64,000 bases of DNA from Parabacteroides goldsteinii DSM 19448 = WAL 12034 (GCF_000969835.1 NZ_KQ033912.1:1997920-2061919); one strand, 5' to 3'. Positions 27,505-35,682 are shown, counted from the stretch's first letter. Translations and numbers: made by a program. The notes: generated by a model not told the origin, from the sequence alone.

Positions 27505-28287
27505 TTATCTGTTAATTTTCTCAATGCAAGCTGGAAGTTCCGTGATGTTGTCCAATACGAAATGGGCACCGGCAGCCAACATGCGTTCACGTACTTCGTG
27601 TTTCAGTCCGGCCAGTTCGTCGGCAGAGCGGCGGTTGTATTCTTCTTCCGAAAGCCCCATCTCGTTGCTTCCCGTTATAAGACCGACAGTCCATACTTTC
27701 GCATTCACTCCCTCTTTAATATCGGCAATCGTATCACCCACCTTCACCACATTATCCACCGACGGGATAGCCAGGTCAATCATATTCTTATAAATCATAT
27801 AGGGAGCCGGACGGCCTGCGGGGACATCATCGGGAGTCACCAGGTTGTCCACCACATAACCTTTTGCGGCGGCACCCGGACGGACCACGTCCATCATAGC
27901 TTGCGTATAGCCGGTTGTCGAACCAATCTTCAGTCCGTCTTCACGTAACAGTCGGATAGTATCCAGTACACCGGGTATCGGAGTCGTAAAGTTTTTCAGG
28001 GAAGCGAACAGATGCTTTTCGAAACTCTGATACATCTCGTTCACGTCGTCCATATTCCAGTCGCGGCCATAACGTGCACGGAATTTATCATTCACCTCCG
28101 GCATATTCAGAATAGCCTTGATATGGTCTATTTTAAGAAGTCCCATCGGCTCACGTGCCTGACGGTAAGTAATGTCTATTCCTTTTTCTTCCGAAAAGAC
28201 TTTCAGGAAGGCGTTCAAAGGAGCGAAACAACCAAAATCGACGGCCGTTCCGGCCCAGTCCATAATTACACACGAAATCTTCTTCAT
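27505..28287 (-). CDS. phnX: Phosphonoacetaldehyde hydrolase
   Basis: The 260-residue HAD-family enzyme splits phosphonoacetaldehyde into acetaldehyde and phosphate. The nucleophile motif reads MDWAGTAVDFG (Asp near 10), and the Schiff-base lysine lies in REPMGLLKIDHIKAI (near 53), the feature that separates PhnX from other HAD proteins. The HAD motif DTIADIKEG is near the C terminus. It is the middle gene of the phosphonate operon, and with PhnW completes breakdown of 2-aminoethylphosphonate to usable phosphate. Confidence 0.97.
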   Translation of the reverse strand: MKKISCVIMDWAGTAVDFGCFAPLNAFLKVFSEEKGIDITYRQAREPMGLLKIDHIKAILNMPEVNDKFRARYGRDWNMDDVNEMYQSFEKHLFASLKNFTTPIPGVLDTIRLLREDGLKIGSTTGYTQAMMDVVRPGAAAKGYVVDNLVTPDDVPAGRPAPYMIYKNMIDLAIPSVDNVVKVGDTIADIKEGVNAKVWTVGLITGSNEMGLSEEEYNRRSADELAGLKHEVRERMLAAGAHFVLDNITELPACIEKINR

Positions 28288-28317
28288 AACTTTATATACT
28301 AGTTTTTATTATTTCTC

Positions 28318-29661
28318 TCAGGCTACGGTGATGGCATTCTGCGGAGTGGCTTCAAGTGTCTCTTCCCTGGCGGCTGTCATACCCGTTTCTTTACGGAAAC
28401 GTTGATGCAAATATACGAAAGAACAGATGAAAGTGATACAACAAAAGATGCCAACATAACCGGCTAGTTGATTATAAAATACCGCCCAATTAATATGGGG
28501 GTTACAAAACTCTTTCAGGATAAGAACCAATACGGTTCCGGTGTATCCCAGGAAGTCTGTCGTCACGATAAAGAACCCTACATTTCCACGTATCTTGAAA
28601 CAGGCGATGAACCGGTCGAAAAAGATAGTCTGGAAAGTCAGATAGGCAATATACAGGCACAGGCTCTGAATAAACAGCCATGTCACAGGCGACAGACGGA
28701 ACCGGTCCTGCCCGAAAGAAACGACCGACATTGCAATCATTCCCACGATGATAAGACCGAACAGGACGGATAATGCTTTCAGATTGTCTTTCACAAAGAC
28801 CATCAAACCAAATATCCCCAGGATAATCAATGTCACCACACTGTCAATCTGGGCAAAAAGCCAGGGAGAATAAGCAGTGACATCTATGATATTCACCAGG
28901 AAGTCTTCTTTTATATCCCGCAGGACTACAATGGCTATGTTTGCCACGAAAAGCATACTGAGGAAAGGCATAAAGCTCTTAAACAACTCCCAGCGCTGCT
29001 GTCCGTTCAACGTTTCGCGTTCAGACTTCATGGCGATGTCTTCTTTGTTAGGCTCCGGAAGTTTGTTCAGCGCACAACCGAGCAACAACAAAAGGGGAAG
29101 CGCAACGCCACCAATCAGGGCCGGCATCCAGAACTCGTTCACATGGAGATGGTTCATGACATACAACCCGACAGACTTGGCCGTACCCGAACTAATCACC
29201 ATACTGACTCCCAGCAGGCTTGCCAGAATATCCGTCACCCGGCGTCCTTCGATAAAACTGAAAATGACTCCCCACATACATCCCAGCGACAACCCGTTCA
29301 GAAACATGGCAGCCACATTGAACGGCGTGGAAAGCAATCCGAATAAAATAAGCGAAGACTCCGCCAGCAGCACAGAAGTGAGGATAAACTTAAACCGTTC
29401 TTCCGGTTTCAACTCGGAAATCAGCTTAATCCCTATGAATTTGGAAATAACATATCCCAGTATCTGTGAGATTGTCACCACCACTTTATAATCCAAATCG
29501 AAGAATTCCGCATTTTCAAAGGAGGCAGCCGTAAAAGGTTTGCGTAATGCATATACTAATGAATAGGATAACAAGGCGGCACCTCCGGCCCAAAGGATAA
29601 AAAGGAAATCGGAAAGACGTTTCCGGGTTGTTTCGTTGATATGTAACAAATTATTCATCAT
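28318..29661 (-). CDS. DUF5690 family / MFS-like transporter (candidate AEP importer)
   Basis: The 447-residue protein has about 12 hydrophobic segments in an MFS-like arrangement, with the recognisable start ALRKPFTAASFENAEFF and the loop KLISELKPEERF. The frame extends upstream to 29760, but the cytoplasmic start MMNNLLHINETTRKR at 29661 fits a membrane protein and the promoter at 29684-29691. As the first gene of the operon with phnX and phnW, it probably brings 2-aminoethylphosphonate into the cell. This role is inferred from context only. Confidence 0.85.
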   Translation of the reverse strand: MMNNLLHINETTRKRLSDFLFILWAGGAALLSYSLVYALRKPFTAASFENAEFFDLDYKVVVTISQILGYVISKFIGIKLISELKPEERFKFILTSVLLAESSLILFGLLSTPFNVAAMFLNGLSLGCMWGVIFSFIEGRRVTDILASLLGVSMVISSGTAKSVGLYVMNHLHVNEFWMPALIGGVALPLLLLLGCALNKLPEPNKEDIAMKSERETLNGQQRWELFKSFMPFLSMLFVANIAIVVLRDIKEDFLVNIIDVTAYSPWLFAQIDSVVTLIILGIFGLMVFVKDNLKALSVLFGLIIVGMIAMSVVSFGQDRFRLSPVTWLFIQSLCLYIAYLTFQTIFFDRFIACFKIRGNVGFFIVTTDFLGYTGTVLVLILKEFCNPHINWAVFYNQLAGYVGIFCCITFICSFVYLHQRFRKETGMTAAREETLEATPQNAITVA

Positions 29662-29683
29662 GCTGTCGTTTTGTTTTCGACGG

Positions 29684-29718
29684 CAAAAGTATCCCGGAGA
29701 TGTTACAGGAATATTACT
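29684..29718 (-). promoter_or_regulatory. Promoter and Pho-box-like repeats of the phosphonate operon
   Basis: The minus strand has a -7 box TACTTTTG (29691-29684). Upstream of it, after nine bases, are heptamers TGTAACA (29707-29701) and AGTAATA (29718-29712), exactly 11 bases apart. No TTTG is found at -33, which fits a promoter that needs an activator of the PhoB type. Confidence 0.65.
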
Positions 29719-29781
29719 GAACACATGAATATGTATTATTAATATATAACTAAATATCAATAAATTATAAAGAAATATTTA

Positions 29782-29827
29782 TGTAACATTCATGTAACGG
29801 AAATGCAACAAACGGGGCGTTATTTTG
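29782..29827 (+). promoter_or_regulatory. Pho-box-like repeats of the divergent regulator gene
   Basis: Heptamers TGTAACA (29782), TGTAACG (29793) and TGCAACA (29804) follow an exact 11-bp period. Nine bases later is an imperfect -7 region, TTATTTTG (29820-29827). A further ATGTTACAT (29844-29852) overlaps the start codon at 29851, which could allow repression. Confidence 0.6.
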
Positions 29828-29850
29828 TATTGTATTAAAGAAAATGTTAC

Positions 29851-30731
29851 ATGATGAATGACTTCTCAGAACTCTACAAAAGGATTGAATATTTAAGGAA
29901 CAACGGTACGAAGATGAAAGAAATAGCCGATTGGGTGGGAATGGCTCCGAGCGTATTGTCATCGCTCTATACGACCGTCTTGCCCGCCTATTTTGAATCG
30001 GCCAAAACAATGCCGCAGGAAGAGGCGCTCGACCAGGCGCTATCGCTGGTTAATAACGTATCCAAAAGAAAACTGCTTTCAGGACTGGAAAACACGCTGA
30101 ACCGACTCGACGAACTGGAACCGGCGGCATTGCACACACAGAAAGGGATTCCTTTCATCGAGTCGCTCAACGAGGAATTATCTCTTTCCGCCCGGAAGAC
30201 GACCAACATCTGCGGGTTATATACCAGCTATAGTCTCTCTTCCTCCAGCGATTGCCTGAAATGCGAACCTTATATAATCACATTGTCCGACAATAAAGAC
30301 CATATCCGTATCGGCCGGCTCAATGCATACGATGAAGTGCAATGGGGCATCGGGGTAAACGGGGACCCTCAAAACTTCTATTGCATGTTCAGTGAAAATC
30401 CGGTTCCCCGTTAACGCTGGTTACTGTCTATCTGCAAATTCCCATGTTCAAGAATCCCCGCCAGCTGCGCGGTTTATATCTGGGACTGGATTACAACCGC
30501 AATCCGGTCGCCCGCCGTATCGTCCTCATAAAGGAATCGGAAAGTACGGACATCGAAGAGTTTCTGGCAATGAAAAACGGCCTGATAGCCAAAGAAGACT
30601 TCACGCCCGAACAACAATCCTATTACGACTACACCTGCCAGACCGGCGATTACATCAAAATGTGCACCGTCCCTTCTCTCCGCATGGACGAAAGCGACCT
30701 GATAAAAGAAAAGAAGATGCTGGCATTATAA
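29851..30731 (+). pseudogene. Frameshifted DNA-binding-type regulator divergent to the phosphonate operon
   Basis: The first part (29851-30414, 187 residues) begins with a helix-turn-helix-like segment, KMKEIADWVGMAPSVLSSLYTTV, and stops at 30412. The next frame continues with coding character from 30396 to 30731 (KSGSPLTLVTVYLQIPM then FKNPRQLRGLYLGLDYN, and a charged C terminus). Joining the two between 30396 and 30411 by one frame change gives one protein of about 290 residues. The break is near a TTCCCC tract. The family is unknown to me; position and divergent transcription suggest a regulator of the phosphonate genes. A real mutation, a programmed shift or a sequencing error are all possible. 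Confidence 0.65.
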
Positions 30732-30754
30732 AGCCGGCATCTTCTTCCCTGACA

Positions 30755-30898
30755 GTTCCTTTATAAACTCCGTATAGTTTCCTTACAATTTCCTTATTAG
30801 GAAACTGTAGTTTCCTGCCTTGGAAACTCGCGTTCCCTGCCTAGGAAATTACAGTTCCCTGCCCGGGGAACTACAGTTTCCTGAAACAGAAACTACGA
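30755..30898. repeat. Tandem 22-bp hairpin array, GTTTCC...GGAAAC family
   Basis: Units start at 30755, 30777 (only 11 bases), 30788, 30810, 30832, 30854 and 30876. Typical units begin GTTTCCTGCCTTGGAAAC and GTTCCCTGCCCGGGGAAC, each a near-perfect palindrome followed by four spacer bases. The array lies between the convergent ends of the broken regulator gene and the PiT gene. It shares period and arms with the in-gene array at 3698-3763. Confidence 0.85.
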
Positions 30899-30962
30899 GG
30901 AAAATGTAATCGGCTAGCGGATAACATTATAAGACATTTTGCCCGGGTACCGTTTTTCATCC

Positions 30963-33218
30963 TTATTCCTTTTGGAATTTACGGCTTACTTTCACCAGAT
31001 TTGCAGTAAACGATACAACGTTCTGCGCTTCCTGCACCATATTCAGATAGACCATGCTTACCTTCGTACTTCCGCTCTGTCCCTGTATACGTTTCAATTC
31101 ACCTTTCTTCAGGGCGGTGAGCTGGTTGGTCAAGGAGACGGATTCGACTATGACATCGTCCAGACGATGATAATCGTTCGTTTCAATCATGACAGCGCAA
31201 CGTTTCAGATAAGTAATGATGCTCTCCGTCATTTTGCTGAAATCTTCTTTCTGAATATCGTTGAGCGGACTGAAGTTATTATCCACATGCTCCTTGCTGG
31301 GTTCTGTCAGACGGCGGACACTGAAGATAATCTCGCTGGCGAAATCATTCCCCTGATAATAATACAATCCCTTTTCGACGGCAATATCGTGTTCCAGATG
31401 CGTTACGCCCAGCGTACCGACACGTTTTACTTGCTTCAGATGTATCTTTTTCTCTTCTATTTCATTCAGGACTTTACGCAGCTCCCGGAGATTCTCATTC
31501 ATGAAACCATGGACGGAGCGGTCGAGTGCATCCGCAGTAAACAGCAATACCGACTGTAATTCTTCGCGGCTATGTTCACGGAACAAAGAAAGGGCTTCAC
31601 GGCTGTCTGTCGTATCACGCAGTTTGGCAACTGTCGTGTTCACTTCTTCCTTCAGGGCTTCTTTCTTCATCTTTTTCTTATAAGCAATCTGGCTACGTAT
31701 CAACATATAAACTGCCAGGCCGACCATCGCCGCCATCGCTGCAATGCCTCCGAAATGAATAACGATAGCAACCAGGAAGCAAATCGTAAAAGCAGCTCCC
31801 GCCGTAATAAACCATCCGCCTATAACCGACAGCACACCGGTAATACGGTAAACCGCACTTTCCCGTCCCCAGGCACGGTCGGCCAACGAACTACCCATTG
31901 CCACCATAAAAGCCACGTAAGTCGTTGAAAGCGGCAGCTTCAGAGAAGTACCCAACGCAATCAGCAATCCCGAAAGTACCACATTAACCGAAGCACGGAC
32001 CAGGTCAAAGCTGGCTTTGTCTTCCAGAATAATTTCATCATTATTAAAACGGCTGTCAATCCAGTCCTTTACTTTCGGCGGAACCACACTCAGAATCGTA
32101 CTGGAAGCATTATTGCAAGTGCGGACCAGCATACGTGCCACCGGTGATGTTCCGAAACTCTCGTTTCCTTCCGACTGGCGGGATAAATCCAACGAAGTCT
32201 TCACCACATTATGCGCCTTCTTGGAAGTAGCCAATGCAATCACCATCACCAGACCGGAACCGACCAGGAAATACCAGGGTGTCTGAGCCGGAGCAAGCAG
32301 CGAACCCATCAGGAATGTATCCGTCGTCGTCGTTCCCCCCTGCGCCATCAAATCCATATAAGAAGAATAGCCAACCAGAGGAACACCGATAAAGTTCACC
32401 AGGTCATTTCCGGCAAAAGCCAGCGCCAGGGCAAAAGTACCCAGCATCACAATAATCTTGAATACATTCACCTTCAGCCAGTGAAGGATTTGCATCAGGA
32501 TAGTAAAGAAAATAAAAGCGCCCCACACCACCATGCTGGTATTGCCGTAAATAAGCTCTTTCAGATTGCCGGTCATAAAAGAACTTTCCTTCAACCCTTT
32601 TATCAGCATAAAATAAAGGATGGAAGTAGCCGCCAGGCCGCCAAACAGCGCTATAAAGTATTTTGTATGTTTCTTATAATTAAATGTAAAGATGAGACGT
32701 GAAATATACTGCACCACGCTTCCGAAGAAGAAAGCAATCGCTACAGAAAGGAAGATGGCGAGAATCACGGTAAAAGCCTTATCGGTATTCAGCAAATCCC
32801 CCAACTGCAAAGCACCGTTGGAATTGGCTATCTTGACCAGTGACAGGGCCACCGTACCTCCCAGCAATTCAAACACAAGCGAAACGGTCGTCGATGTCGG
32901 CATCCCCAATGAATTAAAGATATCGAGCAGTACGACATCGGTCAGCATAACAGCCAGCAGGATACACATAATCTCAGAGAAAAAGAAGTGTTGCGGCTGA
33001 TAAATCCCATGCCGGGCAATATCCATCATACCGTTAGACAAAGAAGCGCCGACAAAAATACCGATTGCGGCGATGACCATAATAGTTTTAAACGATGCGG
33101 CCCTCGAACCGATTGCAGAATTCAAAAAGTTTACTGCGTCATTACTGACTCCGACCGACAAGTCAAATACCGCCAGCACGAAAAGAAAAATTACGAGGAA
33201 CAGATAGAATGTTTCCAT
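30963..33218 (-). CDS. Inorganic phosphate transporter, PiT family with PhoU-like C-terminal region
   Basis: The 751-residue protein has the PiT duplicated signature: an N-terminal GVSNDAVNFLNSAIGSR (residues about 23-39) and an internal repeat FAGNDLVNFIGVPLVGY (about 263-279). About 10-12 TM helices cover residues 1-510, and the remaining 240 residues are a helical charged domain resembling PhoU/DUF47, as in other long Bacteroidota PiT proteins. It imports phosphate driven by protons or sodium. The promoter carries four 11-bp-phased repeats, so it is probably induced in phosphate starvation together with the phosphonate genes. Confidence 0.95.
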   Translation of the reverse strand: METFYLFLVIFLFVLAVFDLSVGVSNDAVNFLNSAIGSRAASFKTIMVIAAIGIFVGASLSNGMMDIARHGIYQPQHFFFSEIMCILLAVMLTDVVLLDIFNSLGMPTSTTVSLVFELLGGTVALSLVKIANSNGALQLGDLLNTDKAFTVILAIFLSVAIAFFFGSVVQYISRLIFTFNYKKHTKYFIALFGGLAATSILYFMLIKGLKESSFMTGNLKELIYGNTSMVVWGAFIFFTILMQILHWLKVNVFKIIVMLGTFALALAFAGNDLVNFIGVPLVGYSSYMDLMAQGGTTTTDTFLMGSLLAPAQTPWYFLVGSGLVMVIALATSKKAHNVVKTSLDLSRQSEGNESFGTSPVARMLVRTCNNASSTILSVVPPKVKDWIDSRFNNDEIILEDKASFDLVRASVNVVLSGLLIALGTSLKLPLSTTYVAFMVAMGSSLADRAWGRESAVYRITGVLSVIGGWFITAGAAFTICFLVAIVIHFGGIAAMAAMVGLAVYMLIRSQIAYKKKMKKEALKEEVNTTVAKLRDTTDSREALSLFREHSREELQSVLLFTADALDRSVHGFMNENLRELRKVLNEIEEKKIHLKQVKRVGTLGVTHLEHDIAVEKGLYYYQGNDFASEIIFSVRRLTEPSKEHVDNNFSPLNDIQKEDFSKMTESIITYLKRCAVMIETNDYHRLDDVIVESVSLTNQLTALKKGELKRIQGQSGSTKVSMVYLNMVQEAQNVVSFTANLVKVSRKFQKE

Positions 33219-33255
33219 AAATGAGTGTTACATATTCGACAACAAAGGTCTGAAA

Positions 33256-33310
33256 CAAATATTTCACATGTGTTACACAGATATTACAAACATGTTACAA
33301 TTGTTAAAAC
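33256..33310 (-). promoter_or_regulatory. Pho-box-like promoter of the PiT gene
   Basis: On the plus strand TGTTACA (33271), TATTACA (33282), TGTTACA (33293) and TTAAAAC (33304) follow an exact 11-bp period; on the coding strand they read TGTAACA-type direct repeats. Seven bases downstream is AATATTTG (33263-33256), one mismatch from TAnnTTTG. Another TGTTACA is at 33226-33232. This is the same geometry as at the phosphonate genes. Confidence 0.7.
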
Positions 33311-33355
33311 GCCCTTATTATTAAAACAAGGGAGAAAAAAGAAAGTTATCACACT

Positions 33356-33384
33356 AAGGGTTTTTCTTCTTAAATACGACTATA
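33356..33384 (+). promoter_or_regulatory. ECF-type promoter of the sigma factor gene
   Basis: ACTAAGGGTTT with AAGGG at 33356-33360 is followed after 16 bases by CGACTATA at 33377-33384. The same two elements with the same spacing precede fecR (35636-35664). It is likely read by the sigma factor that it expresses. Confidence 0.65.
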
Positions 33385-33410
33385 TTAGCAGAGTTGTTAA
33401 CTATTAACTA

Positions 33411-33968
33411 TTGGCTGACCATAAAGATGACATACTGCAATGGCTCTGTGAAATGGCATTGACCGACTCCCAGACTGCTTTTAAATCGTTATACCTGACT
33501 TACTTCCAAAGGTTAATACGATTTACGAGACTCTATGTTTCCTCCACAGTGGAAGCAGAAGAAATTGTTTCCGATACTTTCCTGGCAGTATGGAACAATA
33601 GAAAATCTCTACTGAAAGTAACAAATTTCGATTCTTACATTTATTCTATCGCCAGACATAAAGCTATCAGCTATTACCGTTCCATACACATGGAACAAAT
33701 AGAATTGAACGAACTTTCAATAGACCTTTTCATCCATACGGAAACAACTCCGGAAGACGACCTCATCTCCAAAGAAAGAATCAACCAACTAAATAATGCC
33801 ATTGAAGCATTGCCGGCAAAATGCAAAACGGCATTCAAGTTAGTCCGTGAAGATAAGCTCAAATATAAAGAGGTAGCAGCTATATTGGAAATTTCCGTAA
33901 AAACACTTGAAGCCCACCTTGCTACTGCTATCAAGAAACTACGCGAATCTCTTAGAAAGGAAGAATAA
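33411..33968 (+). CDS. ECF sigma factor (Bacteroides expansion type, FecI-like)
   Basis: The 185-residue protein has sigma region 2 (YLTYFQRLIRFTRLYVSSTVEAEEIVSDTFLAVW, described by its ends YLTYFQRL and DTFLAVW; about 27-62) and region 4 (LPAKCKTAF to KTLEAHLATAIKKLRE; about 130-180). The start codon appears to be TTG at 33411, about 20 bases after the ECF-type promoter. It pairs with the FecR anti-sigma encoded at 35683 and the STN-domain SusC at 36839, forming a cell-surface signalling module, although a porin gene separates it from fecR. Confidence 0.9.
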   Translation: MADHKDDILQWLCEMALTDSQTAFKSLYLTYFQRLIRFTRLYVSSTVEAEEIVSDTFLAVWNNRKSLLKVTNFDSYIYSIARHKAISYYRSIHMEQIELNELSIDLFIHTETTPEDDLISKERINQLNNAIEALPAKCKTAFKLVREDKLKYKEVAAILEISVKTLEAHLATAIKKLRESLRKEE

Positions 33969-34220
33969 ATAAAAAAGTCACCGCTATCCCTCAATACTCC
34001 CGAACCGAAACAAACATCAACAGCCTGTTGTTCTTTTCAAAACAACAATATATAGAAATCATCCTTTTATCGGCCAAAAGATAAAGCGGCAGAAAACAAA
34101 ATGAAATTTGTCTGACCTTTAATACCAATTGCTTGAATTACGAAACAAATCATTGTCACAAATCACATACATTTGTAATATAAAACTTATTGGGAAATAA
34201 GGGGGTCGGTTAAGTTAGAG

Positions 34221-34267
34221 AGGGAAACGCCCGGAGTCAAATCCGGACTTTCCCTTTCGTTTTTTTG
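34221..34267 (+). terminator. Intrinsic terminator, two-part stem with T-tract
   Basis: Outer arms AGGGAAA and TTTCCCT and inner arms CCGGA and TCCGG form one hairpin, followed by TTTCGTTTTTTTG. It separates the sigma gene from the porin gene. Confidence 0.8.
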
Positions 34268-34401
34268 TATCTTCCAAACTACAATATTTCTTTCCATACC
34301 AGTAGGGGTATTTTCAAAATTCCTGTCTTAGTAATAAACGATATAACTCGGTCTATAACCAATATCTTTACAATATCACTTCGATTTTTTCCATTTTTTT
34401 C

Positions 34402-34433
34402 GTTCCTTTACAGTTTCAATACTGTAAAGGAAC
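34402..34433 (+). promoter_or_regulatory. 12-bp perfect hairpin seven bases before the porin start codon
   Basis: GTTCCTTTACAG (34402-34413) and CTGTAAAGGAAC (34422-34433) form an exact stem with an eight-base loop. ATTTTTC and then ATG at 34441 follow. It could end transcription just before the gene, hide or frame the ribosome site, or be an operator. Confidence 0.6.
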
Positions 34434-34440
34434 ATTTTTC

Positions 34441-35571
34441 ATGAGACGGATAACACCCTTATTTCTACTTATTCTATTTGCTTTTTCAGTTTTTGCAACG
34501 CCGGATTCTTCACCTATCGACTGGAAATTATCAGGCCGTTTATTCCTGGATGGCGGTGTTTATATTCATTCTCCCAAAGAGTTACATGCCGGAGCGCATA
34601 TCGCAGATGTCCGGCTGGCAGCTAAAGTCCGTATCTATTCGAACTGGTATACCAAAATAGATGTAGGCTTTGCAAACAATAAGATAACACTGAAAGATGC
34701 ATTCACCGAATATGGCAAAGACGGAAATTATTTCCGTGCCGGTTATATGCTCGGCTATTACAGTATAGACCAGTCCACCAGCACAAATGATTTAATTTTC
34801 AACACAGCCTCCAATGTGGCGGAAACTTTCTATCCGGATCGCAGAATAGGCATATCCTACACACGTTCCCTTCCTTCTTATTATTTATCAGCCGGTGCTT
34901 TTTGCGGTGACGGACTCAGCTTCTCCGAGACAACCAAACCCGGTTATAACTTTTCCGGACGTGTCGTCTGGCGCCCAATAAATTCTCCGGGACAATTATT
35001 CCATATAGGCACAGGAGCTTTATTCAAAGTCCCTGATGAAAATACGGAAACCGGTGAACAACAAATCCGGTTAAAGACAAAAGGCGTTACTTATATTCCA
35101 TCCCCCCGAACGTTAGATTTGACATTCAAACATGCCAAAAATCAGGTTCAGTCGAACGTAGAATGCCTGTTGTTTCAAAAAAAATGGCTGTTACAAACAG
35201 AGTTTCTTTACACGAAAATCAAACAAAATTCTTCCCAACCCTCCTATTCCGCCCACGGAGGATATATATTGGGCGGATTCCTCCTAAAAGGGAGCAAATA
35301 TGCTTACGATACACTCGATGCAATACCGGTAATGCCTGAAGACCCACATTCTATTCTGCTTGCCTGCCGTTACAACTATACGAACCTGAATGATTTCAGC
35401 AGCCATATCACAGGAGGAAGCCAGCACGACGTATCCATCGGCATCAATTATTATTTCAACAAATACATTTCTTCCCGCCTGAACTACGCACATCTTTGGA
35501 TGGACAAGTATTCTGCATTGGGTAAATGCGAAATCAATATGATGCAGGTTCGATTGCAGGTACGGTTTTAA
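34441..35571 (+). CDS. Outer-membrane porin, OprO/OprP-like
   Basis: The 376-residue protein has a cleavable signal (MRRITPLFLLILFAFSVFA) and a body of alternating strands typical of a 16-stranded porin, ending with an aromatic-rich last strand and a terminal Phe (MMQVRLQVRF). The segment WKLSGRLFLDGGVY and the FRAGYMLGYYSID block resemble the phosphate-selective porin O/P family. Substrate cannot be read from sequence; it may carry phosphate, or sugars from the nearby glycan genes. It sits between the ECF sigma gene and fecR, an unusual place, and has a stable hairpin directly before its start. Confidence 0.85.
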   Translation: MRRITPLFLLILFAFSVFATPDSSPIDWKLSGRLFLDGGVYIHSPKELHAGAHIADVRLAAKVRIYSNWYTKIDVGFANNKITLKDAFTEYGKDGNYFRAGYMLGYYSIDQSTSTNDLIFNTASNVAETFYPDRRIGISYTRSLPSYYLSAGAFCGDGLSFSETTKPGYNFSGRVVWRPINSPGQLFHIGTGALFKVPDENTETGEQQIRLKTKGVTYIPSPRTLDLTFKHAKNQVQSNVECLLFQKKWLLQTEFLYTKIKQNSSQPSYSAHGGYILGGFLLKGSKYAYDTLDAIPVMPEDPHSILLACRYNYTNLNDFSSHITGGSQHDVSIGINYYFNKYISSRLNYAHLWMDKYSALGKCEINMMQVRLQVRF

Positions 35572-35635
35572 TTGCAAAATCATAATTCATTCGAAAATAA
35601 AAATCATCGAAAAAAATAAATTTGATTTTATAACT

Positions 35636-35664
35636 AAGGGATTTCCTAAAGTATTGCGACTATA
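35636..35664 (+). promoter_or_regulatory. ECF-type promoter of fecR
   Basis: AAGGG (35636-35640), 16 bases, then CGACTATA (35657-35664). It matches the promoter of the sigma gene at 33356-33384 in both boxes and spacing. Transcription would start shortly before the fecR ATG at 35683. Confidence 0.65.
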
Positions 35665-35682
35665 CTTATAGAAACAATAAAG

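Larger units (their letters stand above)
33969..34440 (+). ncRNA. Gap with candidate small RNA and terminator (about 34182-34267)
   Basis: This 472-base gap has no convincing protein gene. It holds a -7 box TACATTTG at 34168-34175 and, 46 bases later, a strong intrinsic terminator: AGGGAAA (34221-34227) pairs with TTTCCCT (34249-34255) around an inner CCGGA/TCCGG stem, followed by a T-rich tract to 34266. The interval would give a transcript of about 85 nucleotides. Since the sigma gene ends 250 bases earlier, a small RNA is as likely as a long 3' UTR. The rest of the gap up to 34168 shows nothing I can name. Confidence 0.45.

Noticed and set aside
30444..30731. Independent gene of 95 codons
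   Set aside because: Its coding pattern continues upstream of its ATG in the same frame and matches as the tail of the frameshifted regulator, so I treated it as one broken gene. Translation from this ATG cannot be excluded.
30755..30898. CRISPR array
   Set aside because: The 22-bp units are adjacent palindromes with no unique 30-base spacers, and no cas gene is in the window.
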